From: Arthrobacter sp. FW306-2-2C-D06B | GTDB taxonomy: Bacteria > Actinomycetota > Actinomycetes > Actinomycetales > Micrococcaceae | Length of the DNA stretch: 64,000 nucleotides | Assembly: GCF_021789175.1 (NCBI RefSeq) | Contig: NZ_CP084560.1 | Span: 1-64,000 of the forward strand | Direction of reading: 5' to 3' | Shown here: positions 38,790 to 47,769 of the stretch, in pieces | Layout of the letters: each line of letters begins with the position of its first letter | How positions within the stretch are numbered: position 1 is the stretch's first letter | Made by a program: the position numbers and the translations under genes | The notes under the pieces: generated by a model | Seen by the model: only the letters and a program-made list of their open reading frames with translations | What the model was told of the DNA's origin: nothing | Database searches by the model: none

Positions 38790-40423
38790 GCCTCACGGGA
38801 ATACGATGGGCGGGCCCGCGCGCCCTGCTGGTGGAACTTTCCGACCTCCCTTCCGTGCTGGCGTTTCATTCCCGGCTGCTTGCCGAGCCCCTGCCCGGCC
38901 AGCTCGACGCGGTCGCGGCGGCAGCCACCGTACTTCTCACGTTCGGCACGCATGCCGAGGCACTCGCGGCGCGCACCGCCGTCGGGCATGTTGACCTGGG
39001 AGCGGTGTCACGCGACAGTTCCCGCGACGTCACCATCGAAGTGGCGTACGACGGCGAGGACCTCGCAGAGGTGGGCATGCTCACCGGTCTGGGCCCGGAC
39101 GGCGTCGTGGCCGCCCACACTGGACAGCTCTGGACCGCGGCTTTCGGCGGCTTCGCCTCGGGCTTCACGTATTTGCTCGGCGAGAACCACAGCCTCGACG
39201 TTCCGCGCCGCAGCTCGCCACGCACCGCCGTTCCGGCCGGTTCCGTGGCGCTCGGCGGGACGTTTTCCGCCGTCTACCCGCGGCAATCCCCGGGCGGTTG
39301 GCAACTGATCGGACGCACGACGGCGGTCCTCTGGGATCTCGAGCGGGAGTCACCGGCTCTGGTTCGTCCGGGAGACAAGGTCAGGTATGTGGCCGTCCGC
39401 GAGGCCGTTGCCCTGACTCCCGCACCGCCTGCGGCACCGCCCGCTGTCCCCGAAGTCACCGGCCCCGCCCTGGTGGTGGACTCACCCGGACTGCAATCGC
39501 TCGTCCAGGACCTCGGCCGCCCCGGGCTGGGCGACTTGGGCGTGTCGGCTGCGGGCGCTGTGGACCAGCAATCGACCCGTCAAGCCAATCGCTTGGTGGG
39601 CAACGAAGCCGGTGCCGCGGTTGTGGAAACGGTGCTGGGTGGACTTTCGGTTCGGGCCGTCGGTGACCAGGTGCTCGCTCTTGCCGGAGCGGTGGTGCCC
39701 TTGGAAATCCGCGATTCATCCGGCGCTCCGGCACGCAGGGTGGCTATGTGCGCGCCCTTCGCTCTCCTCGACGGCGAAACCCTCAGCCTGGGAGAGCCGA
39801 CGCTCGGGGCCCGAAGCTACCTTGCCGTCCGCGGCGGGATTGACGTGCACCCGGTGCTCGGCAGCCGATCAAGCGACTCGATGTCCGGAATCGGTCCCGC
39901 GCCGCTGTCGGTCGGGACCCGCCTCCCAGTTGGAAGAGCGCCGCTGTTCCAACTGGTCGGCGCTCCGGAGGAAACGACGCTGCGGCTAGGGGTGGCGTCC
40001 GCGGAACTCCGCATCACCTTGGGCCCGCGGGACGACTGGTTCGATTCCCGTGCCTTGGAGACGCTCACGGAGCAGGACTGGATTACCAGCGAGCAGTCCA
40101 ACAGAATCGGTGTCCGGCTCAGCCCCGGCGGCGGCCCTGCGCTCGAACGAAACGCCGACCGGGGCGCCGGCGAGCTTCCCAGCGAAGGGGCGGTTGCCGG
40201 CGCACTCCAAGTGCCACCCAGCGGACACCCCGTCCTTTTCCTGGCCGACCACCCGGTGACGGGCGGGTATCCGGTGATTGCCGTCGTCGTACCCGAAGAC
40301 CTGCCGACAGCGGCGCAATTGCCGCCCGGCCACAGGGTGCGGTTCACGATCGTGGACCCCGCAACCCTTGAACCCCTTGAACCTGCCGCTTCCGGCGCTG
40401 TCTCCGAAGGAACCCAGCCATGA
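38786..40423 (+). CDS. Fused 5-oxoprolinase subunits B and C (KipI-KipA)
   Basis: A 545-residue fusion. Residues about 1-215 form the PxpB/KipI domain ([48 protein letters not shown]). After a Pro/Ala linker (about 215-228) the rest is PxpC/KipA ([49 protein letters not shown]). In many bacteria these are separate genes; fusion guarantees equal amounts. GTG 38786 overlaps the pxpA stop, and its stop overlaps the biotin carboxylase ATG. Confidence 0.93.
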   Translation: MSLTGIRWAGPRALLVELSDLPSVLAFHSRLLAEPLPGQLDAVAAAATVLLTFGTHAEALAARTAVGHVDLGAVSRDSSRDVTIEVAYDGEDLAEVGMLTGLGPDGVVAAHTGQLWTAAFGGFASGFTYLLGENHSLDVPRRSSPRTAVPAGSVALGGTFSAVYPRQSPGGWQLIGRTTAVLWDLERESPALVRPGDKVRYVAVREAVALTPAPPAAPPAVPEVTGPALVVDSPGLQSLVQDLGRPGLGDLGVSAAGAVDQQSTRQANRLVGNEAGAAVVETVLGGLSVRAVGDQVLALAGAVVPLEIRDSSGAPARRVAMCAPFALLDGETLSLGEPTLGARSYLAVRGGIDVHPVLGSRSSDSMSGIGPAPLSVGTRLPVGRAPLFQLVGAPEETTLRLGVASAELRITLGPRDDWFDSRALETLTEQDWITSEQSNRIGVRLSPGGGPALERNADRGAGELPSEGAVAGALQVPPSGHPVLFLADHPVTGGYPVIAVVVPEDLPTAAQLPPGHRVRFTIVDPATLEPLEPAASGAVSEGTQP

Positions 40424-42153
40424 AAAAGGTCCTGATCGCCAACCGCGGCGAGATCGCCGTGCGGATTGCCCGCGCCTGCTCCGATGAGGGCTTGGAGTCT
40501 GTTGCCGTGTACTCGGACCCCGACGCCGATTCCCTTCACGTGCGGTTTGCAGACGAGGCCTACGCACTGGGCGGTTCCACCGGCGCCGAGACGTACCTGG
40601 ACATCGCCAAGCTGATCGACGTCGCCCGCCGCGCCGGTGCCGACGCCGTGCACCCCGGATATGGCTTCCTGTCCGAGAACGCCGACTTCGCTCAGGCCGT
40701 GATCGAAGCAGGGCTTACGTGGATCGGCCCGGCTCCGCAGTCGATCCGGGAGTTGGGCAATAAAGTGACGGCCCGGGAGATCGCCGTCCGTGCCGGGGCT
40801 CCTCTCGTTCCTGGCAGCGACGGTCCGGTGGCCAACGCGGCCGAAGTACTTGCGTTCGCCTTGGAATACGGCATGCCAGTGGCCATCAAGGCTGCTTTTG
40901 GCGGGGGAGGCCGCGGGCTCAAGATTGCGCGGCGCCTCGAGGATATCGAGGACGCATTCGAATCGGCCGTGCGTGAATCCAAGGCAGCCTTCGGACGGGA
41001 CGAATGCTTCGTGGAGCGCTTCCTGGACCAGCCGCGGCACGTCGAGGCCCAGATCCTGGCCGATATGCATGGCAACGTTGTGGTCCTCGGAACCCGCGAC
41101 TGCTCACTGCAGCGCCGCAACCAGAAGCTCGTGGAGGAGGCTCCGGCACCCTTCCTGAGCCCTGAACAGCGCACGCTCATCCACGAATCGGCCAAGGCCA
41201 TTTGCCGCGAGGCCGGATACTACGGTGCCGGAACCGTCGAATACCTCGTGGCCGTGGATGGCACCATCTCCTTCCTGGAGGTCAATACGCGCCTGCAGGT
41301 GGAGCATCCCGTCACCGAAGAAACCTCCGGGGTGGACCTGGTCCGCGAACAATTCCGGATTGCCGCAGGCGGCAGGCTTTCCCTGACGGAAGACCCTGAG
41401 CCCCAAGGACACGCCTTCGAGTTCCGTCTCAACGCCGAGGATCCCGCGCGCGGCTTCCTGCCGGGGCCCGGCACGGTGGACGTCTTCGAAGCGCCCACGG
41501 GTCCGGGTATCCGAGTGGACTCGGGGGTTCGCTCGGGCTCGGTGGTTCCCGGAGAATACGATTCCCTCCTGGCCAAGCTGATCGTCCGGGGAGAGGACCG
41601 GCAGCAGGCCCTGCGCCGCGCCCGGGCTGCCCTGGACGAGATGCAGATCAAGGGTTTGCCCACCGTGCTTCCTTTCCACCGGGCCGTGGTCCGCCACGAG
41701 GCCTTCACCTCGGAAGACAAGCTCGGCGTGTACACCACGTGGATCGAGACAGAGTTCGCCGAAGAGCTTGCCGCGTCCCCCGAGATCGCCCGCGTGGCCC
41801 CCGGCTCCGAACGCAGCACGTTCACGGTGGAGCTGGATGGAAAGGCAGTACAGCTTGGACTTCCCCTTCGCTTGTTCGAAGCGCTGATGAGCGGAGGTGG
41901 CGGTTCCGTCGCTGCTGTTTCGGCTCCGGTAGTGGCCGACGACGCCGGGCTGGCCTCACCGATGTCCGGCTCGCTGGTGAAATGGCTGGTTGAGGACGGT
42001 GCCGTCGTGGAAGCCGGGCAGCCCGTGGCGGTGTTGGAGGCCATGAAGATGGAAACCACCGTCCCTGCCCACCGTTCCGGCACCGTGGCGCGTGGTCCGC
42101 AAGAGCCAGGTGCCGCCGTCGGGCGCGGAGACGTGCTCGCGAGCATCGGCTGA
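40420..42153 (+). CDS. Biotin carboxylase fused to biotin carboxyl carrier domain
   Basis: A 577-residue protein: N-terminal biotin carboxylase ([29 protein letters not shown]-grasp loop, [31 protein letters not shown]) and a C-terminal biotinyl domain with EAMKMET (biotinylated Lys543). It should carboxylate biotin with ATP and bicarbonate, but no carboxyltransferase gene is nearby. Its overlap with pxpBC places it in the 5-oxoprolinase operon, an association seen in other bacteria; its acceptor is unknown. Confidence 0.93.
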   Translation: MKKVLIANRGEIAVRIARACSDEGLESVAVYSDPDADSLHVRFADEAYALGGSTGAETYLDIAKLIDVARRAGADAVHPGYGFLSENADFAQAVIEAGLTWIGPAPQSIRELGNKVTAREIAVRAGAPLVPGSDGPVANAAEVLAFALEYGMPVAIKAAFGGGGRGLKIARRLEDIEDAFESAVRESKAAFGRDECFVERFLDQPRHVEAQILADMHGNVVVLGTRDCSLQRRNQKLVEEAPAPFLSPEQRTLIHESAKAICREAGYYGAGTVEYLVAVDGTISFLEVNTRLQVEHPVTEETSGVDLVREQFRIAAGGRLSLTEDPEPQGHAFEFRLNAEDPARGFLPGPGTVDVFEAPTGPGIRVDSGVRSGSVVPGEYDSLLAKLIVRGEDRQQALRRARAALDEMQIKGLPTVLPFHRAVVRHEAFTSEDKLGVYTTWIETEFAEELAASPEIARVAPGSERSTFTVELDGKAVQLGLPLRLFEALMSGGGGSVAAVSAPVVADDAGLASPMSGSLVKWLVEDGAVVEAGQPVAVLEAMKMETTVPAHRSGTVARGPQEPGAAVGRGDVLASIG

Positions 42154-42184
42154 GGTCCGGCCAGTTCACGGGGGTTGCGGGCAC

Positions 42185-42272
42185 ATTCTGCTGGATCATT
42201 CGTGGCGGCACGGACTTTTACCGCGGATTTCCGGGCTTCGTCCGAAGCGTGGACGGAGTGATCCAGCAAAAT
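42185..42272. repeat. Long-range inverted repeat before the GntR gene
   Basis: TGCTGGATCA (42189-42198) is inversely repeated as TGATCCAGCA (42259-42268); outer bases extend the arms to about 17 bp with two mismatches. The 60-nt interior includes CGGAC/GTCCG pairs. No U-tract follows, so this may be a dispersed palindromic element rather than a terminator. Confidence 0.5.
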
Positions 42273-42305
42273 CCGTCGGCCATCGCCGTTCGGTAGATTT
42301 GGGGC

Positions 42306-42992
42306 ATGCCCATGAACGCTGCGCTTCAAGGAATCGCCGACGCCGGCCACGCCACCCACGCCCACACCGGAGCGTGGGTTGCCGCCCAGCTTCGCCAGCG
42401 CATCTCCCAGGGCCTGTTGCCGCCCGGCACGAAGCTCTCCGAACAGACCTTGTCCGAGGCGCTCGGCGTGTCCCGGAACACCCTGCGGGAGGCCTTTACA
42501 GTGCTTGCCGGTGAATCCGTGGTCCAGCGGATTCCCAACCGCGGCGTGTTCGTGGCCGCCCCCGGCGCCGATGACGTCCGGGAGATCTACCGGGTGCGCC
42601 GACTGATCGAGCCGGCGGCCGTGCTGTGGGGCGATGTCCCGTCGGAAGCCCTCGACGCTATGGACGCCATCGTCGACAAAGCCCGGGCTGCCCTCTCGGA
42701 GGGATCGGTGGCCGGCATGGCGGATGCCAACCAGGAGCTGCACAAGGCCTTGGTGTCGTTGTCCGGAAGTGCCTCCCTGGACGTATTGATGGAGAAGGTG
42801 CTGGCCGAGATGCGGTTGGTCTTCCACGCCATGGCCACCACTCCCGACTTCCACAGCCACTACGTGGAACGCAACGCCGCCTTGGTTGCCCAGATCCGTA
42901 GCGGACAGCGTGAAGAGGCTGCTGCCGAATTGCGCCGCTACCTCGACGGTGCCGAGCACGAACTCCTGGTGCACATCGGGGCAATACCGTAG
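42306..42992 (+). CDS. GntR-family (FCD type) regulator
   Basis: The 228-residue protein has an N-terminal winged helix (LRQRISQGLLPPGTKLSEQTLSEALGVSRNTLREAFTVLAGESVVQRIPNRGVFVA) and an all-helical FCD effector domain with metal-binding His residues. It ends the 5-oxoprolinase locus and probably controls it through the palindrome at 37962-37982. TAGATT (42294-42299) lies exactly six bases before the ATG, with no good ribosome-binding site, suggesting a leaderless transcript from its own promoter; ATG 42312 is the alternative start. Confidence 0.9.
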   Translation: MPMNAALQGIADAGHATHAHTGAWVAAQLRQRISQGLLPPGTKLSEQTLSEALGVSRNTLREAFTVLAGESVVQRIPNRGVFVAAPGADDVREIYRVRRLIEPAAVLWGDVPSEALDAMDAIVDKARAALSEGSVAGMADANQELHKALVSLSGSASLDVLMEKVLAEMRLVFHAMATTPDFHSHYVERNAALVAQIRSGQREEAAAELRRYLDGAEHELLVHIGAIP

Positions 42993-43024
42993 GCACTTTC
43001 GCGACGACTAAGGGCGTGACCTAG

Positions 43025-43642
43025 CTACGGAGCAGAAACGCCCGCTGCAGCCTCGGCTTCGGCCATCGCAACATCCAACTGCTCGACGGCGCGGGCATAG
43101 TCCGTCCCCGCTGTCGGGCGGCAGCGTTGGGCTTCCTGCAGCGCGCGGACCAACGCGGCGGTCTGCGGAACGTTGACGTCGCTCATTCCGGGGAAGTCGA
43201 TGCCCTTGGCGGGATCCAGTTCATACCTTTGCCAGCGGGCCAGGAGGGCATCGTGACGGGTCGCCGCTTCCGTGAAACCGCTGCGGCTTTGACGCTTCTG
43301 CTCCAGCCTCCGGCCGACGGCAAATGCGGTAACAGCGGAACTTATGCCGAGGAAGAGCATCAAGAGCCCGACGGCGGGCGAGGCCAAGGCGGGAATGACG
43401 ACTGCCGGAACAATCACCACGAGTCCGGCGAAAATGTTCCAGAAGGTGGCGTCCGGCTCCTTGACGAAGTCCCGATCGCGGTGGCCGAGAGGCCCCTGCG
43501 CGGCGAGGGGGCCGCCGTCGGGGGCTCCATGGATGACCCCTTTGCGGACGGTGTTGACGGTGAAGGCCACCGCGCACATGAGCAAAATTGCCCACAGCCC
43601 GATCTCCCAGACCGTCAGCTGGATTCCAGTTGTGGCGGGCAA
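43025..43642 (-). CDS. Two-helix membrane protein of unknown function
   Basis: About 205 residues. An N-terminal helix (about 10-28, EIGLWAILLMCAVAFTVNTV) and two closely spaced hydrophobic stretches (FAGLVVIVPAVVIPALA and VGLLMLFLGISSAVTAFAVG) precede a soluble helical C-terminus. No family is recognised. TTG 43642 is preferred because GGAGGT lies seven bases upstream; GTG codons further upstream give longer versions. It shares the strand with DUF5997 but a terminator separates them. Confidence 0.7.
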   Translation of the reverse strand: MPATTGIQLTVWEIGLWAILLMCAVAFTVNTVRKGVIHGAPDGGPLAAQGPLGHRDRDFVKEPDATFWNIFAGLVVIVPAVVIPALASPAVGLLMLFLGISSAVTAFAVGRRLEQKRQSRSGFTEAATRHDALLARWQRYELDPAKGIDFPGMSDVNVPQTAALVRALQEAQRCRPTAGTDYARAVEQLDVAMAEAEAAAGVSAP

Positions 43643-43729
43643 TCGGACCACCTCCACGCGAATGCGCACCCCTTTGAAATCAGTATGCGCCGAGTCAGGC
43701 CCGGAGGCGAGGGCCCGAATTGCGCTTAA

Positions 43730-43772
43730 AAGCAGCAAGGCAGGACACCCCGTCGGGAGTGTCCTGCCTTGC
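43730..43772 (-). terminator. Terminator after the DUF5997 gene
   Basis: GCAAGGCAGGACAC (43735-43748) and GTGTCCTGCCTTGC (43759-43772) form a perfect 14-bp stem with a 10-nt loop. On the minus strand it is followed by TGCTTTT, a usable U-tract. Confidence 0.82.
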
Positions 43773-43792
43773 CCGGCAAGTCCGGTTGGAGC

Positions 43793-44242
43793 TTAAGCGT
43801 GGTCCCGCTTGGATGCCTTGGGCGCGTCCCGCTTGGCGGTGGCGTTGGTTTTGGCTTCCTTCGTAGCTTCCTTCTTGGCAGCTTCTTCCTTGATGCGCTT
43901 TGCCTCGGAGCGTACGGCTGCGTGCGTGGCGCGTTCGACGACGAGCCACTGCGGAGGAGCTTCCAGCAGTTCGGTGATTTCCGCCGTCGTCAGGGGCTCG
44001 GTGATTCCGCCGCGGGCGAGGCCGCTAATGGAGATATTCAGCTTCTGTGCCACCACGGGACGCGGGTGCGGACCCGTCCGGCGCAGTTCGGCGAGCCACT
44101 CCGGGGCATTGGCCTGGAGCTCGGCGAAGTCGGCGCGGGTGATTTCCGAATCCTGGAACTCCTGGGGTGTTGCAGGCAGGTAGATGCCAAGTTTCTTGGC
44201 AACGGTGGCCGGCTTCATGGACTGGGAGTTTGCAGAGGTCAT
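43793..44242 (-). CDS. DUF5997 family protein
   Basis: A 149-residue protein with DUF5997 features: KPATVAKKLGIYLPATPQEFQDSEITRADFAELQANAPEWL and VVAQKLNISISGLARGGI, which could form a helix-turn-helix-like unit, then a Lys/Ala-rich basic tail (from about residue 112). Function unknown. It is divergent from the modBC operon, beyond which lies a headless LysR-type protein with a similar basic tail. ATG 44242 lacks a strong ribosome-binding site. Confidence 0.82.
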   Translation of the reverse strand: MTSANSQSMKPATVAKKLGIYLPATPQEFQDSEITRADFAELQANAPEWLAELRRTGPHPRPVVAQKLNISISGLARGGITEPLTTAEITELLEAPPQWLVVERATHAAVRSEAKRIKEEAAKKEATKEAKTNATAKRDAPKASKRDHA

Positions 44243-44301
44243 GGTTCAAGGGTATCCGCCACCGCAGCGAAGTGGCACAGCCGCTGTTCTAGGATGAATC
44301 C

Positions 44302-44376
44302 ATGCCGCACATAAGAGTCGCCGGGGCCGCCCGGAAAGTCCTGGTGACGCAAGCCTCGGCGTACCGCAGGCGTTGA
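44302..44376 (+). CDS. Candidate leaderless 24-codon upstream ORF of modB
   Basis: ATG 44302 lies exactly six bases after the -10-like TAGGAT (44290-44295). The 24-codon ORF ([17 protein letters not shown]...) ends in TGATG, sharing a base with the modB ATG at 44376. It has no recognisable domain and may serve only to deliver ribosomes to modB; real peptide function is unproven. Confidence 0.35.
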   Translation: MPHIRVAGAARKVLVTQASAYRRR

Positions 44377-45179
44377 TGAACTTCAGCGGGATTCCACGGT
44401 GGGTCTATGGCCTTGCGGTAGTTGGCGGTTTGTTCGTCCTGTTGCCGCTGGCTGCCATGGTCGCGAAGGTCAATTGGGCGCAATTCATCCCGCTGGTGAC
44501 CTCCGAGTCCTCGCTGACGGCGTTGGGGCTCAGCCTCCGTACATCTGCCGCGAGCACAGCACTCTGCGTCGTCCTGGGCATCCCCCTGGCCCTTGTCCTT
44601 GCCCGCCGGCCCTTCCGCGGGCAGCGGCTCCTCCGTGCCTTCGTCCTCCTGCCCCTGGTGTTGCCGCCCGTGGTGGGCGGTATCGCGCTGCTCTACACGT
44701 TCGGGCGGCAGGGACTTCTGGGTAAGAGCCTTGAGCTCGCGGGCATCCAGATCGCCTTTTCGACGACGGCGGTGGTCCTGGCCCAGACGTTCGTCGCCCT
44801 GCCGTTCTTGGTGGTCAGCCTCGAAGGTGCCTTGAGGACGGCCGGCAACCGCTACGAAGCTGTTGCCGCGACGCTCGGCGCCCGCCCCACCACCATCCTG
44901 CGTCGCGTGACCGTACCTATGGTCCTCCCGGGACTCGCGTCCGGTGCGGTGCTTTCCTTTGCCCGCAGCCTGGGCGAGTTCGGGGCCACGCTGACTTTCG
45001 CAGGGAGCTTGCAAGGTGTTACTCGGACCCTGCCGCTGGAAATCTACCTGCAGCGCGAGACCGACGCGGATGCCGCCGTCGCACTTTCACTCGTGCTCGT
45101 CGCCGTGGCCGTGATCGTCGTCGGGCTGTCTTACCGGCGTCCGCACCGCGCGGACATTCCCGCGGAAGCTGCCGCATGA
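44376..45179 (+). CDS. modB: Molybdate ABC transporter permease
   Basis: A 267-residue permease with six or so helices and the ABC inner-membrane motif [26 protein letters not shown] (EAA loop that contacts the ATPase). Similarity and the adjacent TOBE-containing ATPase suggest molybdate (possibly sulfate/tungstate) uptake. No modA substrate-binding gene is present nearby. ATG 44376 overlaps the end of a short upstream ORF, and its stop overlaps the modC ATG. Confidence 0.88.
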   Translation: MNFSGIPRWVYGLAVVGGLFVLLPLAAMVAKVNWAQFIPLVTSESSLTALGLSLRTSAASTALCVVLGIPLALVLARRPFRGQRLLRAFVLLPLVLPPVVGGIALLYTFGRQGLLGKSLELAGIQIAFSTTAVVLAQTFVALPFLVVSLEGALRTAGNRYEAVAATLGARPTTILRRVTVPMVLPGLASGAVLSFARSLGEFGATLTFAGSLQGVTRTLPLEIYLQRETDADAAVALSLVLVAVAVIVVGLSYRRPHRADIPAEAAA

Positions 45180-46240
45180 GTTTCCACATCGACGCCACCG
45201 TCCGCGCCCGCAACCTGGACGTGTCCTTGAGCCTCGGACAGACGGAAACCGTGGCGATCCTGGGACCCAACGGGGCCGGAAAGTCGACGCTCCTTTCCGT
45301 TGCGGCGGGGCTCGTGCGGCCGGACGCCGGCTCCGCCCGACTGGGGGACCAGGTTCTCTTCAATCTCGACGGCGGCAGCCGGGTATGGACTCCTCCGCAC
45401 CTTCGAGGTACGGCGCTGTTGGCCCAGGAACCGTTGCTGTTCCCGCACCTGAGCGTCCTCGACAACGTGGCTTTCGGTCCGCGTAGCGCCGGCGCTTCCC
45501 GGGCGGAATCACGCGAGGCTGCGCGGCACTGGCTTGCCGAAGTCGACGCCACGGAGTTTGCGGGGCGGAAGCCCGGGGAGTTGTCCGGGGGACAATCCCA
45601 GCGTGTTGCAGTGGCCCGCGCGCTGGCGGCCAGTCCCGAGTTGTTGCTCCTCGACGAGCCGATGTCCGCCCTGGACATCCACGCCGCTCCGCACTTGCGC
45701 CGGCTCCTCAAACGCGTCCTGTCCGGACGTCGCGCCCTGATCATCACCCACGACGTCCTGGATGCCCTCATGCTCGCGGACCGCGTGATCGTCATGGAAA
45801 AGGGCAGGATTGTGGAAGAAGGCGCCACCCGTGAGGTGTTCCGGCGTCCGCGTAGCCAGTTCGCGGCTGGCCTGGCCGGGGTGAACCTCATGGCGGGCAC
45901 CGTCACGGACGACGGACTCAGGACGTTCGCCACCGACGAGCTTCCCGGACTGCACGTTGCGGGACATCTCGATGACGAAGCGGAACCCGGCCAGCCCGGC
46001 GTCGCCGCTTTCCCGCCGTCGGCCGTTTCCATCTTTCTGGACGCCGCCCACGGTAGCCCGCGCAACTCGTTCCCGGTTGCAATCACCGATCTTGAACCGC
46101 ACGGGGACCACATCAGGGTCCGGGCCGGCGATTTGGCAGCGGACATCACGCCCTCAGCCTCCGCCGAGCTGGGACTCGAACCCGGCTCGCGCGTCCACTT
46201 CGTGGTCAAGGCCACGGCGGTCCAGGTCTACGCGGCTTAG
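45176..46240 (+). CDS. modC: Molybdate ABC transporter ATPase
   Basis: A 354-residue ATPase with Walker [11 protein letters not shown]-loop [21 protein letters not shown], signature [15 protein letters not shown], Walker [13 protein letters not shown] and H-loop ITHD. A C-terminal TOBE-like domain ([56 protein letters not shown]) supports molybdate specificity. It overlaps modB by four bases. Confidence 0.92.
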   Translation: MSFHIDATVRARNLDVSLSLGQTETVAILGPNGAGKSTLLSVAAGLVRPDAGSARLGDQVLFNLDGGSRVWTPPHLRGTALLAQEPLLFPHLSVLDNVAFGPRSAGASRAESREAARHWLAEVDATEFAGRKPGELSGGQSQRVAVARALAASPELLLLDEPMSALDIHAAPHLRRLLKRVLSGRRALIITHDVLDALMLADRVIVMEKGRIVEEGATREVFRRPRSQFAAGLAGVNLMAGTVTDDGLRTFATDELPGLHVAGHLDDEAEPGQPGVAAFPPSAVSIFLDAAHGSPRNSFPVAITDLEPHGDHIRVRAGDLAADITPSASAELGLEPGSRVHFVVKATAVQVYAA

Positions 46241-46288
46241 CCTGGACCGGCGCTGCGTTGGCTACCGCCCGCGCGGTACTGTGAACTG

Positions 46289-47050
46289 GTGCCATCCGAT
46301 CAAGAATCCCTGCCCGCCGTCGGTGCCCCCGACGCCTCCGAAGCTGAAACAAGCGCTCCTGAGGGGCTGACTTTCGCTTACGTCGCCGGCGTGACGCCCG
46401 GGAAATGGATTCGGCGGTGGGAAGAGCGCATGCCCGATGTTCCGCTGCACGCGTTCATGTCCGACGACGGCGCGCAGCTGGAGGTTCTGCGCGATGGTTC
46501 CGCGGATCTCAGCTTTGTGCGCTTGCCCGTGGATCGCGATGGACTCCATGTCATTCCACTCTACGAAGAGCAGCCAGTGGTCGTGGCCCCGAAAGGTCAC
46601 GAAATCTCAGTGTTCGAAGAGGTGGCGCTGGAGGACCTCGCGGAGGAGAACTTCCTGGATGTCGCCGGTATGGGCGGGCCGGAGATGGCCATGCAAGTGG
46701 TGGCCTCGGGTGCCGGCCTCGTGATCCTGCCGATGTCCGTGGCCCGGCATTTCAGCGTCAAGGACACGGTGGCGCGGCGCCTGACCGGGTCCGAAGGCAC
46801 GCAGATCGCCCTCGCCTGGCCGAGCGACTCCACCAGCGAGGTCATCGAGGAATTCATCGGCATTGTCAGGGGCCGGACCGCCCAGAGCTCGCGGCAGCCT
46901 TCGGCTCAACAGGAGAAGCCCAAGAAGGCACCGAAGCCGGACCGGCGCGGCACCGGCGCCAAAAAGCCGGCGGTTGCCCAGCGTTATGCCCCGAACCCGA
47001 ACCCGGACAAGGGCCGGGGCAAGGGCTCCCGCAAGAAGGGAAAGCGCTAG
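46289..47050 (+). CDS. LysR-type substrate-binding domain protein lacking the DNA-binding domain
   Basis: The 253-residue protein aligns with the effector domain of LysR regulators (FAYVAGVTPGKWIRRWEERMPDVPLHAF, DGSADLSFVRLPVDRDGLHVIPLYEEQPVVVAPKGHEI, MQVVASGAGLVILPMSVARHF), but the winged helix is absent and there is no signal peptide. A Lys/Arg-rich tail follows from about residue 200 (KPKKAPKPDRR, GRGKGSRKKGKR). It probably binds a small ligand; the tail may bind nucleic acid or a partner. GTG 46289 has TACTGT exactly six bases upstream, suggesting leaderless expression. Confidence 0.85.
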   Translation: MPSDQESLPAVGAPDASEAETSAPEGLTFAYVAGVTPGKWIRRWEERMPDVPLHAFMSDDGAQLEVLRDGSADLSFVRLPVDRDGLHVIPLYEEQPVVVAPKGHEISVFEEVALEDLAEENFLDVAGMGGPEMAMQVVASGAGLVILPMSVARHFSVKDTVARRLTGSEGTQIALAWPSDSTSEVIEEFIGIVRGRTAQSSRQPSAQQEKPKKAPKPDRRGTGAKKPAVAQRYAPNPNPDKGRGKGSRKKGKR

Positions 47051-47053
47051 GCC

Positions 47054-47674
47054 ATGGGACTTGGAGCGAAGCCGACCATCCGGGACGTCGCCAAGAGCGC
47101 CGGCGTTTCCCTCACCACGGTGTCCTACGTCTTGTCCGGGCGCCTCGGGGGCACCACTCGTATCAGCGAAGCAACACAAGAGCGGGTCCAGGCCGCGGCC
47201 AAGGAACTGGGTTACGTACCGAACCAGGCGGCCCGCGGAATGCGACGCGGCAAGACCGACCTTGTGGCGATTGCCATTGGCGACCTGGAATGGCCGTGGG
47301 ACCGGGCCTTGGCAACGGCCGCCGCACGCATTTTGCCCCAGCACGGCTACCAGCCCGTGATCCTCATCGGCGAAGGGTGGCGGAGGTTCATGCTGTCCGG
47401 CGGTGCCGACGGCGCAATCATCGGGGCTCTTCCGCCCGGGACCCTTCTTGACCTCACGGTGGGCGAGCTGGCCCGGCGCGGAGTAGCACAAGTCATCATT
47501 TCGGACACCATGCAGCCTGCCGGCTTCGATGTCCTGGCACCTGGATCCGCGGGCGGGACCCCGGAACCGGAAGCCCTCGAAGGAGCCATCACTCTGCTTC
47601 TGGACCGGCTTGCCGGCCGCACCATTGGCGCGGGAACAACCAAGGCCGCGCCGTGGGAGTTCAAGGCCCCGTAG
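47054..47674 (+). CDS. Compact LacI-family regulator
   Basis: A 206-residue protein with a normal LacI headpiece (TIRDVAKSAGVSLTTVSYVLSG, then YVPNQAARGMRRGKTDLVAIAIG) but a much shortened effector domain: LacI members are usually ~330-350 residues. The C-terminal part (ALEGAITLLLDRLAGRTI) resembles the normal end of the family, so an internal region appears lost rather than the end truncated. It begins three bases after the headless LysR gene. Sugar or other ligand unknown. Confidence 0.82.
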   Translation: MGLGAKPTIRDVAKSAGVSLTTVSYVLSGRLGGTTRISEATQERVQAAAKELGYVPNQAARGMRRGKTDLVAIAIGDLEWPWDRALATAAARILPQHGYQPVILIGEGWRRFMLSGGADGAIIGALPPGTLLDLTVGELARRGVAQVIISDTMQPAGFDVLAPGSAGGTPEPEALEGAITLLLDRLAGRTIGAGTTKAAPWEFKAP

Positions 47675-47677
47675 CCT

Positions 47678-47743
47678 CCCAACTGACTCGCATTAGGTGT
47701 CGTTTTGGCGGCTCATAACGACAACAAATGCGAGCTAGTTGGG
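47678..47743. repeat. 66-bp palindromic repeat, copy 3
   Basis: Left arm 47678-47706, centre GGCGGCTC, right arm 47715-47743 (ACGACAACAAATGCGAGCTAGTTGGG ends). It starts three bases after the LacI stop. The right terminus GAGCTAGTTGGGG is repeated once more at 47749-47761, a partial duplication. Confidence 0.88.
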
Positions 47744-47769
47744 GGGCGGAGCTAGTTGGGGCGGCGGCG

